64,000 bases of DNA from NCBI GenBank assembly GCA_964036275.1, contig CAXIWQ010000178.1, positions 1-64,000 on the forward strand. The letters are read 5' to 3'. Under the pieces are notes generated by a model, which worked only from the letters and a program-made list of their open reading frames with translations, made no database searches and had not been told where the DNA came from. Numbering within the stretch: position 1 is the stretch's first letter; each line of letters starts with the position of its first letter. Positions 24,101 to 35,700 of this stretch are shown one piece after another. Both the position numbers and the translations under genes were made by a program. The DNA comes from Litoditis marina (Eukaryota > Nematoda > Chromadorea > Rhabditida > Rhabditidae).

Positions 24101-27100
24101 ATTGCGAATACGAAGTTTCATTTGCGAATACGATGTTTCATTTGCGAATAATTGCGAATACGAGTTTCATTTGCGAATACGATGTTTCAATTGCGAGTAA
24201 TTGCGAATACGAAGTTGCATTTGCGAGTAATTGCGAATACGAAGTTTCATTTGCGAATACGAAGTTTCATTTGCGAATACGATGTTTCATTTGCGAATAA
24301 TTGCGAATACGATGTTTCATTTACGAGTAATTGCGAATACGAAGTTTCATTTGCGAGTAATTGCGAATACGAAGTTGCATTTGCGAGTAATTGCGAATAC
24401 GAAGTTTCATTTGCGAATACGAAGTTTCATTTGCGAATACGATGTTTCATTTGCGAATAATTGCGAATACGATGTTTCATTTGCGAATAATTGCGAATAC
24501 GAAGTTTCATTTGCGAATACGATGTTTCAATTGCGAGTAATTGCGAATACGAAGTTTCATTTGCGAGTAATTGCGAATACGAGGTTTCATTTGCGAATAA
24601 TTGCGAATACGATGTTTCATTTACGAGTAATTGCGAATACGAATTTTTATTTGCGAGTAATTGCGAATACGAAGTTTCATTTACGAGTAATTGCGAATAC
24701 GAAGTTTCATTTGCGAGTAATTGCGAATACGAAGTTTCATTTGCGAGTAATTGCGAATACGAGGTTTCATTTGCGAGTAATTGCGAATACGAAGTTTCAT
24801 TTGCGAATATGATGTTTCATTTGCGAATAATTGCAAGTACGAAGTTTCATTTGCGAATACGATGTTTCATTTGCGAGTAATTGCGAATACGAAGTTTCAT
24901 TTGCGAGTAATTGCGAATACGAGGTTTCATTTGCGAATATTTGCGAATACGATGTTTCATTTACTAGTAATTGCGAATACGAAGTTTCATTTGCGAGTAA
25001 TTGCGAATACGAGGTTTCATTTGCGAATAATTGCGAATACGATGTTTCATTTACGAGTAATTGCGAATACGAAGTTTCATTTGCGAGTAATTGCGAATAC
25101 GAAGTTGCATTTGCGAGTAATTGCGAATACGAAGTTTCATTTGCGAATACGATGTTTCATTTGCGAATAATTGCGAATACGAAGTTTCATTTGCGAATAC
25201 GATGTTTCAATTGCGAGTAATTGCGAATACGAAGTTTCATTTGCGAGTAATTGCGAATACGAGGTTTCATTTGCGAATAATTGCGAATACGATGTTTCAT
25301 TTACGAGTAATTGCGAATACGAATTTTTGTGCGAGTAATTGCGAATACGAAGTTTCATTTACGAGTAATTGCGAATACGATGTTTCATTTACGAGTAATT
25401 GCGAATACGAAGTTTCATTTGCGAGTAATTGCGAATACGAAGTTGCATTTGCGAGTAATTGCGAATACGAAGTTTCATTTGCGAATACGATGTTTCATTT
25501 GCGAATAATTGCGAATACGAAGTTTCATTTGCGAATACGATGTTTCAATTGCGAGTAATTGCGAATACGAAGTTTCATTTGCGAGTAATTGCGAATACGA
25601 TGTTTCATTTGCGAATAATTGCGAATACGATGTTTCATTTACGAGTAATTGCGAATACGAATTTTTATTTGCGAGTAATTGCGAATACGAAGTTTCATTT
25701 ACGAGTAATTGCGAATACGAAGTTTCATTTGCGAGTAATTGCGAATACGAGGTTTCATTTGCGAATAATTGCGAATACGATGTTTCATTTACGAGTAATT
25801 GCGAATACGAAGTTTCATTTGCGAGTAATTGCGAATACGAAGTTGCATTTGCGAGTAATTGCGAATACGAAGTTTCATTTGCGAATACGAAGTTTCATTT
25901 GCGAATACGATGTTTCATTTGCGAATAATTGCGAATACGATGTTTCATTTGCGAATAATTGCGAATACGAAGTTTCATTTGCGAATACGATGTTTCAATT
26001 GCGAGTAATTGCGAATACGAAGTTTCATTTGCGAGTAATTGCGAATACGAGGTTTCATTTGCGAATAATTGCGAATACGATGTTTCATTTACGAGTAATT
26101 GCGAATACGAATTTTTATTTGCGAGTAATTGCGAATACGAAGTTTCATTTACGAGTAATTGCGAATACGAAGTTTCATTTGCGAGTAATTGCGAATACGA
26201 AGTTGCATTTGCGAGTAATTGCGAATACGAAGTTTCATTTGCGAGTAATTGCGAATACGAAGTTTCATTTGCGAGTAATTGCGAATACGAGGTTTCATTT
26301 GCGAGTAATTGCGAATACGAAGTTTCATTTGCGAATACGATGTTTCATTTGCGAATAATTGCAAGTACGAAGTTTCATTTGCGAATACGATGTTTCATTT
26401 GCGAGTAATTGCGAATACGATGTTTCATTTACGAGTAATTGCGAATACGAAGTTTCATTTGCGAGTAATTGCGAATACGAGGTTTCAATTGCGAATAATT
26501 GCGAATACGATGTTTCATTTACGAGTAATTGCGAATACGAAGTTTCATTTGCGAGTAATTGCGAATACGAAGTTGCATTTGCGAGTAATTGCGAATACGA
26601 AGTTTCATTTGCGAATACGATGTTTCATTTGCGAATAATTGCGAATACGAAGTTTCATTTGCGAATACGATGTTTCAATTGCGAGTAATTGCGAATACGA
26701 AGTTTCATTTGCGAGTAATTGCGAATACGAGGTTTCATTTGCGAATAATTGCGAATACGATGTTTCATTTACGAGTAATTGCGAATACGAATTTTTGTGC
26801 GAGTAATTGCGAATACGAAGTTTCATTTACGAGTAATTGCGAATACGATGTTTCATTTACGAGTAATTGCGAATACGAAGTTTCATTTGCGAGTAATTGC
26901 GAATACGAAGTTGCATTTGCGAGTAATTGCGAATACGAAGTTTCATTTGCGAATACGATGTTTCATTTGCGAATAATTGCGAATACGAAGTTTCATTTGC
27001 GAATACGATGTTTCAATTGCGAGTAATTGCGAATACGAAGTTTCATTTGCGAGTAATTGCGAATACGATGTTTCATTTGCGAATAATTGCGAATACGATG

Positions 27101-28388
27101 TTTCATTTACGAGTAATTGCGAATACGAATTTTTATTTGCGAGTAATTGCGAATACGAAGTTTCATTTACGAGTAATTGCGAATACGAAGTTTCATTTGC
27201 GAGTAATTGCGAATACGAGGTTTCATTTGCGAATAATTGCGAATACGATGTTTCATTTACGAGTAATTGCGAATACGAAGTTTCATTTGCGAGTAATTGC
27301 GAATACGAAGTTGCATTTGCGAGTAATTGCGAATACGAAGTTTCATTTGCGAATACGAAGTTTCATTTACGAATACGATGTTTCATTTGCGAATAATTGC
27401 GAATACGATGTTTCATTTGCGAATAATTGCGAATACGAAGTTTCATTTGCGAATACGATGTTTCAATTGCGAGTAATTGCGAATACGAAGTTTCATTTGC
27501 GAGTAATTGCGAATACGAGGTTTCATTTGCGAATAATTGCGAATACGATGTTTCATTTACGAGTAATTGCGAATACGAATTTTTATTTGCGAGTAATTGC
27601 GAATACGAAGTTTCATTTACGAGTAATTGCGAATACGAAGTTTCATTTGCGAGTAATTGCGAATACGAAGTTTCATTTGCGAGTAATTGCGAATACGAGG
27701 TTTCATTTGCGAGTAATTGCGAATACGAAGTTTCATTTGCGAATACGATGTTTCATTTGCGAATAATTGCAAAGTTTCATTTGCGAATACGATGTTTCAT
27801 TTGCGAGTAATTGCGAATACGAAGTTTCATTTGCGAGTAATTGCAAATACGAGGTTTCATTTGCGAATATTTGCGAATACGATGTTTCATTTACTAGTAA
27901 TTGCGAATACGAAGTTTCATTTGCGAGTAATTGCGAATACGAGGTTTCATTTGCGAATAATTGCGAATACGATGTTTCATTTACGAGTAATTGCGAATAC
28001 GAAGTTTCATTTGCGAGTAATTGCGAATACGAAGTTGCATTTGCGAGTAATTGCGAATACGAAGTTTCATTTGCGAATACGATGTTTCATTTGCGAATAA
28101 TTGCGAATACGAAGTTTCATTTGCGAATACGATGTTTCAATTGCGAGTAATTGCGAATACGAAGTTTCATTTGCGAGTAATTGCGAATACGAGGTTTCAT
28201 TTGCGAATAATTGCGAATACGATGTTTCATTTACGAGTAATTGCGAATACGAATTTTTGTGCGAGTAATTGCGAATACGAAGTTTCATTTACGAGTAATT
28301 GCGAATACGATGTTTCATTTACGAGTAATTGCGAATACGAAGTTTCATTTGCGAGTAATTGCGAATACGAAGTTGCATTTGCGAGTAA
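21166..28388. repeat. Alternating long and short halves of the 2.93-kb dimeric HOR
   Basis: Equivalent positions fall at 21,166, 22,634, about 24,000, 25,459, 26,927 and 28,389. Halves alternate in two respects. One form keeps two extra monomers (60 bp) around a base 20 G unit and the other lacks them. The TATTTGCGAA block with an ACTAGT ending is present in every second half (near 22,112, 24,937 and 27,868, spacings 2,825 and 2,931). The same TATTTG marker also lies near 19,214 and 29,393. The 2,825 spacing reflects a deletion of about 110 bp near 24.2 kb. Confidence 0.75.
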
Positions 28389-29486
28389 TTGCGAATACGA
28401 AGTTTCATTTGCGAATACGATGTTTCATTTGCGAATAATTGCGAATACGAAGTTTCATTTGCGAATACGATGTTTCAATTGCGAGTAATTGCGAATACGA
28501 AGTTTCATTTGCGAGTAATTGCGAATACGATGTTTCATTTGCGAATAATTGCGAATACGATGTTTCATTTACGAGTAATTGCGAATACGAATTTTTATTT
28601 GCGAGTAATTGCGAATACGAAGTTTCATTTACGAGTAATTGCGAATACGAAGTTTCATTTGCGAGTAATTGCGAATACGAGGTTTCATTTGCGAATAATT
28701 GCGAATACGATGTTTCATTTACGAGTAATTGCGAATACGAAGTTTCATTTGCGAGTAATTGCGAATACGAAGTTGCATTTGCGAGTAATTGCGAATACGA
28801 AGTTTCATTTGCGAATACGAAGTTTCATTTGCGAATACGATGTTTCATTTGCGAATAATTGCGAATACGATGTTTCATTTGCGAATAATTGCGAATACGA
28901 AGTTTCATTTGCGAATACGATGTTTCAATTGCGAGTAATTGCGAATACGAAGTTTCATTTGCGAGTAATTGCGAATACGAGGTTTCATTTGCGAATAATT
29001 GCGAATACGATGTTTCATTTACGAGTAATTGCGAATACGAATTTTATTTGCGAGTAATTGCAAATACGAAGTTTCATTTACGAGTAATTGCGAATACGAA
29101 GTTTCATTTGCGAGTAATTGCGAATACGAAGTTGCATTTGCGAGTAATTGCGAATACGAAGTTTCATTTGCGAGTAATTGCGAATACGAAGTTTCATTTG
29201 CGAGTAATTGCGAATACGAGGTTTCATTTGCGAGTAATTGCGATACGAAGTTTCATTTGCGAATACGATGTTTCATTTGCGAATAATTGCAAGTACGAAG
29301 TTTCATTTGCGAATACGATGTTTCATTTGCGAGTAATTGCGAATACGAAGTTTCATTTGCGAGTAATTGCGAATACGAGGTTTCATTTGCGAATATTTGC
29401 GAATACGATGTTTCATTTACTAGTAATTGCGAATACGAAGTTTCATTTGCGAGTAATTGCGAATACGAAGTTTCATTTGCGAGTAA

Positions 29487-30395
29487 TTGCGAATACGAAG
29501 TTTCATTTGCGAATACGATGTTTCATTTGCGAATAATTGCGAATACGAAGTTTCATTTGCGAATACGATGTTTCAATTGCGAGTAATTGCGAATACGAAG
29601 TTTCATTTGCGAGTAATTGCGAATACGAAGTTTTATTTGCGAATAATTGCGAATACGAAGTTTCATTTGCGAGTAATTGCGAATACGAAGTTGCATTTGC
29701 GAGTAATTGCGAATACGAAGTTTCATTTGCGAATACGATGTTTCATTTGCGAATAATTGCGAATGCGAAGTTTCATTTGCGAATACGATGTTTCAATTGC
29801 GAGTAATTGCGAATACGAAGTTTCATTTGCGAGTAATTGCGAATACGAGGTTTCATTTGCGAATAATTGCGAATACGATGTTTCATTTACGAGTAATTGC
29901 GAATACGAAGTTTCATTTGCGAGTAATTGCGAATACGAAGTTTCATTTGCGAGTAATTGCGAATACGAGGTTTCATTTGCGAATAATTGCGAATACGATG
30001 TTTCATTTACTAGTAATTGCGAATACGAAGTTTCATTTGCGAGTAATTGCGAATACGAAGTTTCATTTGCGAGTAATTGCGAATACGAAGTTTCATTGCG
30101 AATACGATGTTTCATTTGCGAATAATTGCGAATACGAAGTTTCATTTGCGAATACGATGTTTCAATTGCGAGTAATTGCGAATACGAAGTTTCATTTGCG
30201 AGTAATTGCGAATACGAAGTTTTATTTGCGAATAATTGCGAATACGAAGTTTCATTTGCGAGTAATTGCGAATACGAAGTTGCATTTGCGAGTAATTGCG
30301 AATACGAAGTTTCATTTGCGAATACGATGTTTCATTTGCGAATAATTGCGAATGCGAAGTTTCATTTGCGAATACGATGTTTCAATTGCGAGTAA
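29487..30395. repeat. 589-bp tandem duplication
   Basis: Unit order at 29,537-29,756 recurs at 30,126-30,345, an offset of 589 bp. It includes a GAAGTTTTAT unit (base 21 C to T) and an AATGCGAAG variant (base 12 A to G) near 29,763 and 30,352. The offset is one short of 590 because of a single-base loss (CATTGCGAA) near 30,096. A related single block lies at 19,308-19,627 in the left part of domain B. Confidence 0.8.
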
Positions 30396-30399
30396 TTGC

Positions 30400-33300
30400 G
30401 AATACGAAGTTTCATTTGCGAGTAATTGCGAATACGAGGTTTCATTTGCGAATAATTGCGAATACGATGTTTCATTTACGAGTAATTGCGAATACGAAGT
30501 TTCATTTGCGAGTAATTGCGAATACGAAGTTTCATTTACGAGTAATTGCGAATACGAAGTTTCATTTGCGAGTAATTGCGAATACGAAGTTCATTTGCGA
30601 GTAATTGCGAATACGAAGTTTCATTTGCGAGTAATTGCGAATACGAGGTTTCATATGCGAATAATTGCGAATACGATGTTTCAATTACGAGTAACTGCGA
30701 ATACGAAGTTTCATTTGCGAGTAATTGTGAATACGAAGTTGCATTTGCGAGTAATTGCGAATACGAAGTTTCATTTGCGAATACGATGTTTCATTTGCGA
30801 ATAATTGCGAATACAAAGTTCCATTTGCGAATACGAAGTTTCATTTGCGAGTAATTGCGAATACGAAGTTTCATTTGCGAGTAATTGCGAATACGAGGTT
30901 TCATTTGCGAATAATTGCGAATACGAAGTTTCATTTGCGAGTAATTGCGAATACGAAGTTGCATTTGCGAGTAATTGCGAATACGAAGTTTCATTTGCGA
31001 ACACGATGTTTCATTTGCGAATAATTGCGAACACGAAGTTTCATTTGCGAATACGATGTTTCAATTGCGAGTAATTGCGAATACGAAGTTTCATTTGCGA
31101 GTAATTGCGAATACGAGGTTTCATTTGCGAATAATTGCGAATACGATGTTTCATTTGCGAATAATTGCGAATACGAATTTTATTTGCGAGTAATTGCGAA
31201 TACGATGTTTCATTTACGAGTAATTGCGAATACGAATTTTTGTGCGAGTAATTGCGAATACGAAGTTTCATTTACGAGTAATTGCGAATACGATGTTTCA
31301 TTTACGAGTAATTGCGAATACGAAGTTTCATTTGCGAGTAATTGCGAATACGAAGTTGCATTTGCGAGTAATTGCGAATACGAAGTTTCATTTGCGAACA
31401 CGATGTTTCATTTGCGAATAATTGCGAATACGAAGTTTCATTTGCGAATACGATGTTTCAATTGCGAGTAATTGCGAATACGAAGTTTCATTTGCGAGTA
31501 ATTGCGAATACGAGGTTTCATTTGCGAATAATTGCGAATACGATGTTTCATTTACGAGTAATTGCGAATACGAATTTTTATTTGCGAGTAATTGCGAATA
31601 CGAAGTTTCATTTACGAGTAATTGCGAATACGAAGTTTCATTTGCGAGTAATTGCGAATACGAGGTTTCATTTGCGAATAATTGCGAATACGATGTTTCA
31701 TTTACGAGTAATTGCGAATACGAAGTTTCATTTGCGAGTAATTGCGAATATGAAGTTGCATTTGCGAGTAATTGCGAATACGAAGTTTCATTTGCGAATA
31801 CGAAGTTTCATTTGCGAATACGATGTTTCATTTGCGAATAATTGCGAATACGATGTTTCATTTGCGAATAATTGCGAATACGAAGTTTCATTTGCGAATA
31901 CGATGTTTCAATTGCGAGTAATTGCGAATACGAAGTTTCATTTGCGAGTAATTGCGAATACGAGGTTTCATTTGCGAATAATTGCGAATACGATGTTTCA
32001 TTTACGAGTAATTGCGAATACGAATTTTTATTTGCGAGTAATTGCGAATACGAAGTTTCATTTACGAGTAATTGCGAATACGAAGTTTTATTTGCGAGTA
32101 ATTGCGAATACGAAGTTGCATTTGCGAGTAATTGCGAATACGAAGTTTCATTTGCGAGTAATTGCGAATACGAAGTTTCATTTGCGAGTAATTGCGAATA
32201 CGAGGTTTCATTTGCGAGTAATTGCGAATACGAAGTTTCATTTGCGATACGATGTTTCATTTGCGAATAATTGCAAGTACGAAGTTTCATTTGCGAATAC
32301 GATGTTTCATTTGCGAGTAATTGCGAATACGAAGTTTCATTTGCGAGTAATTGCGAATACGAGGTTTCATTTGCGAATAATTGCGAATACGATGTTTCAT
32401 TTACTAGTAATTGCGAATACGAAGTTTCATTTGCGAGTAATTGCGAATACGAAGTTTCATTTGCGAGTAATTGCGAATACGAAGTTTCATTTGCGAATAC
32501 GATGTTTCATTTGCGAATAATTGCGAATACGAAGTTTCATTTGCGAATACGATGTTTCAATTGCGAGTAATTGCGAATACGAAGTTTCATTTGCGAGTAA
32601 TTGCGAATACGAAGTTTTATTTGCGAATAATTGCGAATACGAAGTTCATTTGCGAGTAAATGCGAATAAGAAGTTGCATTTGCGAGTAATTGCGAATACG
32701 AAGTTTCATTGCGAATACGATGTTTCATTTGCGAATAATTGCGAATACGAAGTTTCATTTGCGAATACGATGTTTCAATTGCGAGTAATTGCGAATACGA
32801 AGTTTCATTTGCGAGTAATTGCGAATACGAGGTTTCATTTGCGAATAATTGCGAATACGATGTTTCATTTACGAGTAATTGCGAATACGAAGTTTCATTT
32901 GCGAGTAATTGCGAATACGAAGTTTCATTTACGAGTAATTGCGAATACGAAGTTTCATTTGCGAGTAATTGCGAATACGAAGTTTCATTTGCGAGTAATT
33001 GCGAATACGAAGTTTCATTTGCGAGTAATTGCGAATACGAGGTTTCATATGCGAATAATTGCGAATACGATGTTTCAATTACGAGTAACTGCGAATACGA
33101 AGTTTCATTTGCGAGTAATTGCGAATACGAAGTTGCATTTGCGAGTAGTTGCGAATACGAAGTTTTATTTGCGAATACGATGTTTCATTTGCGAATAATT
33201 GCGAATACGAAGTTCCATTTGCGAATACGATGTTTCATTTGCGAGTAATTGCGAATACGAAGTTTCATTTGCGAGTAATTGCGAATACGAGGTTTCATTT

Positions 33301-35700
33301 GCGAATAATTGCGAATACGAAGTTTCATTTGCGAGTAATTGCGAATACGAAGTTGCATTTGCGAGTATTGCGAATACGAAGTTTCATTGCGAATACGATG
33401 TTTCATTTGCGAATAATTGCGAATACGAAGTTTCATTTGCGAATACGATGTTTCAATTGCGAGTAATTGCGAATACGAAGTTTCATTTGCGAGAATACGA
33501 GGTTTCATTTGCGAATAATTGCGAATACGATGTTTCATTTACGAGTAATTGCGAATACGAAGTTTCATTTGCGAGTAATTGCGAATACGAAGTTTTATTT
33601 ACGAGTAATTGCGAATACGAAGTTTCATTCGCGAGTAATTGCGAATACGAAGTTTCATTTGCGAGTAATTGCGAATACGAAGTTTCATTTGCGAGTAATT
33701 GAGAATACGAGGTTTCATTTGCGAATAATTGCGAATACGAAGTTTCATTTGCGAGTAATTGCGAATACGAAGTTTCATTTGCGAGTAATTGCGAATACGA
33801 AGTTTCATTTGCGAGTAATTGCGAATACGAAGTTTCATTTGCGAATACGATGTTTCATTTGCGAATAATTGCGAATACGAAGTTTCATTTGCGAATACGA
33901 TGTTTCAATTGCGAGTAATTGCGAATACGAAGTTTCATTTGCGAGTAATTGCGAATACGAAGTTTTATTTGCGAATAATTGCGAATACGAAGTTGCATTT
34001 GCGAGTAATTGCGAATACGATGTTTCATTTGCGAATAATTGCGAATACGAAGTTTCATTTGCGAATACGATGTTTCAATTGCGAGTAATTGCGAATACGA
34101 AGTTTCATTTGCGAGTAATTGCGAATACGAAGTTTCATTTGCGAGTAATTGCGAATACGAGGTTTCATTTGCGAATAATTGCGAATACGATGTTTCATTT
34201 ACGAGTAATTGCGAATACGAAGTTTCATTTGCGAGTAATTGCGAATACGAAGTTTCATTTACGAGTAATTGCGAATACGAAGTTTCATTTGCGAGTAATT
34301 GCGAATACGATGTTTCATTTGCGAGTAATTGCGAATACGAAGTTTCATTTGCGAGTAATTGCGAATACGAGGTTTCATATGCGAATAATTGCGAATACGA
34401 TGTTTCAATTACGAGTAACTGCGAATACGAAGTTTCATTTGCGAGTAATTGCGAATACGAAGTTGCATTTGCGAGTAATTGCGAATACGAAGTTTCATTT
34501 GCGAATACGATGTTCCATTTGCGAATAATTGCGAATACGAAGTTCCATTTGCGAATACGATGTTTCATTTGCGAGTAATTGCGAATACGAAGTTTCATTG
34601 CGAGTAATTGCGAATACGAGGTTTCATTTGCGAATAATTGCGAATACGAAGTTTCATTTGCGAGTAATTGCGAATACGAAGTTGCATTTGCGAGTAATTG
34701 CGAATACGAAGTTTCATTTGCGAATACGATGTTTCATTTGCGAATAATTGCGAATACGAAGTTTCATTTGCGAATACGATGTTTCAATTGCGAGTAATTG
34801 CGAATACGAAGTTTCATTTGCGAGTAATTGCGAATACGAGGTTTCATTTGCGAATAATTGCGAATACGATGTTTCATTTACGAGTAATTGCGAATACGAA
34901 GTTTCATTTGCGAGTAATTGCGAATACGAAGTTTTATTTACGAGTAATTGCGAATACGAAGTTTCATTTGCGAGTAATTGCGAATACGAAGTTTCATTGC
35001 GAGTAATTGCGAATACGAAGTTTCATTTGCGAGTAATTGCGAATACGAGGTTTCATATGCGAATAATTGCGAATACGATGTTTCAATTACGAGTAACTGC
35101 GAATACGAAGTTTCCTTTGCGAGTAATTGCGAATACGAAGTTGCATTTGCGAGTAATTGCGAATACGAAGTTTCTTTTGCGAATACGATGTTTCATTTGC
35201 GAATAATTGCGAATACGAAGTTCCATTTGCGAATACGATGTTTCATTTGCGAGTAATTGCGAATACGAAGTTTCATTTGCGAGTAATTGCGAATACGAGG
35301 TTTCATTTGCGAATAATTGCGAATACGATGTTTCATTTACGAGTAATTGCGAATACGAAGTTTCATTTGCGAGTAATTGCGAATACGAAGTTTCATTTGC
35401 GAATAATTGCGGATACGAAGTTTCATTTGCGAGTAATTGCAAATACGAAGTTTCATTTGCGAGTAATTGCGAATACGAGGTTTCATTTGCGAATAATTGC
35501 GAATACGATGTTTCATTTACGAGTAATTGCGAATACGAAGTTTCATTTGCGAGTAATTGCGAATACGAAGTTGCATTTGCGAGTAATTGCGAATACGAAG
35601 TTTCATTTGCGAATGCGATGTTTCATTTGCGAATAATTTCGAATACGAAGTTTCATTTGCGAATACGATGTTTCAATTGCGAATAATTGCGAATACGAAG
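30400..35700. repeat. Patchwork zone mixing domain A-like and B-like units
   Basis: The CAATTACGAG-TAACTGCGAA pair of domain A reappears near 30,685, 33,080, 34,408 and 35,092, each time after a CATATGCGAA ending (base 24 T to A) not seen in domain A. Domain B markers (AATTTTTGTGCGAG, ACTAGT, TTGCAAGTAC) are interleaved up to about 32.4 kb. No single period holds; marker spacings are about 2,390, 1,330 and 684 bp. I read it as a recombinational mosaic at the edge of domain B. Confidence 0.7.
32225..33500. repeat. Indel-dense stretch at the domain B right edge
   Basis: Irregular units cluster here: GCGATACG near 32,247, GAAGTTCATT near 32,641, TAAATGCGAA with TAAGAAG near 32,658-32,672, CATTGCGAA near 32,708 and 33,387, GAGTATTGCG near 33,363, and loss of eight bases in GCGAGAATACG near 33,490. 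Several fall within single monomers, unlike the isolated changes elsewhere. It coincides with the loss of domain B markers. Confidence 0.65.

Larger units (their letters stand above)
17530..32500. repeat. Satellite domain B (1.47-kb HOR, dimeric at about 2.93 kb)
   Basis: The main marker is a 28-bp monomer carrying AATTTTTGTGCGAG, starting near 18,071, 21,029, 22,497, 23,965, 25,322, 26,790, 28,252 and 31,235. Spacings are 2,958, 1,468, 1,468, 1,357, 1,468, 1,462 and 2,983. Other confined markers are CATTTACTAG endings (15.5-32.4 kb) and TTGCAAGTAC (bases 8 and 10 changed; near 19,110, 22,008, 23,535, 24,833, 26,361, 29,289 and 32,274). The base 20 C (TTCC) marker common in A and C is absent between about 20.6 and 30.8 kb. 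Edges are approximate. Confidence 0.85.

Noticed and set aside
31372..32520. Longest forward open frame (about 382 codons) as a repeat-protein gene
   Set aside because: It is satellite read in frames that rotate at each 20-bp unit. There is no non-repeat domain, signal peptide or codon bias, and neighbouring frames are equally open.
33885..34598. Reverse-strand open frame of 237 codons as a gene
   Set aside because: It consists of the reverse-frame decapeptides SQLLANETSY and MKLRIRNYSQ only. Every monomer supplies a reverse ATG, so start codons carry no information.
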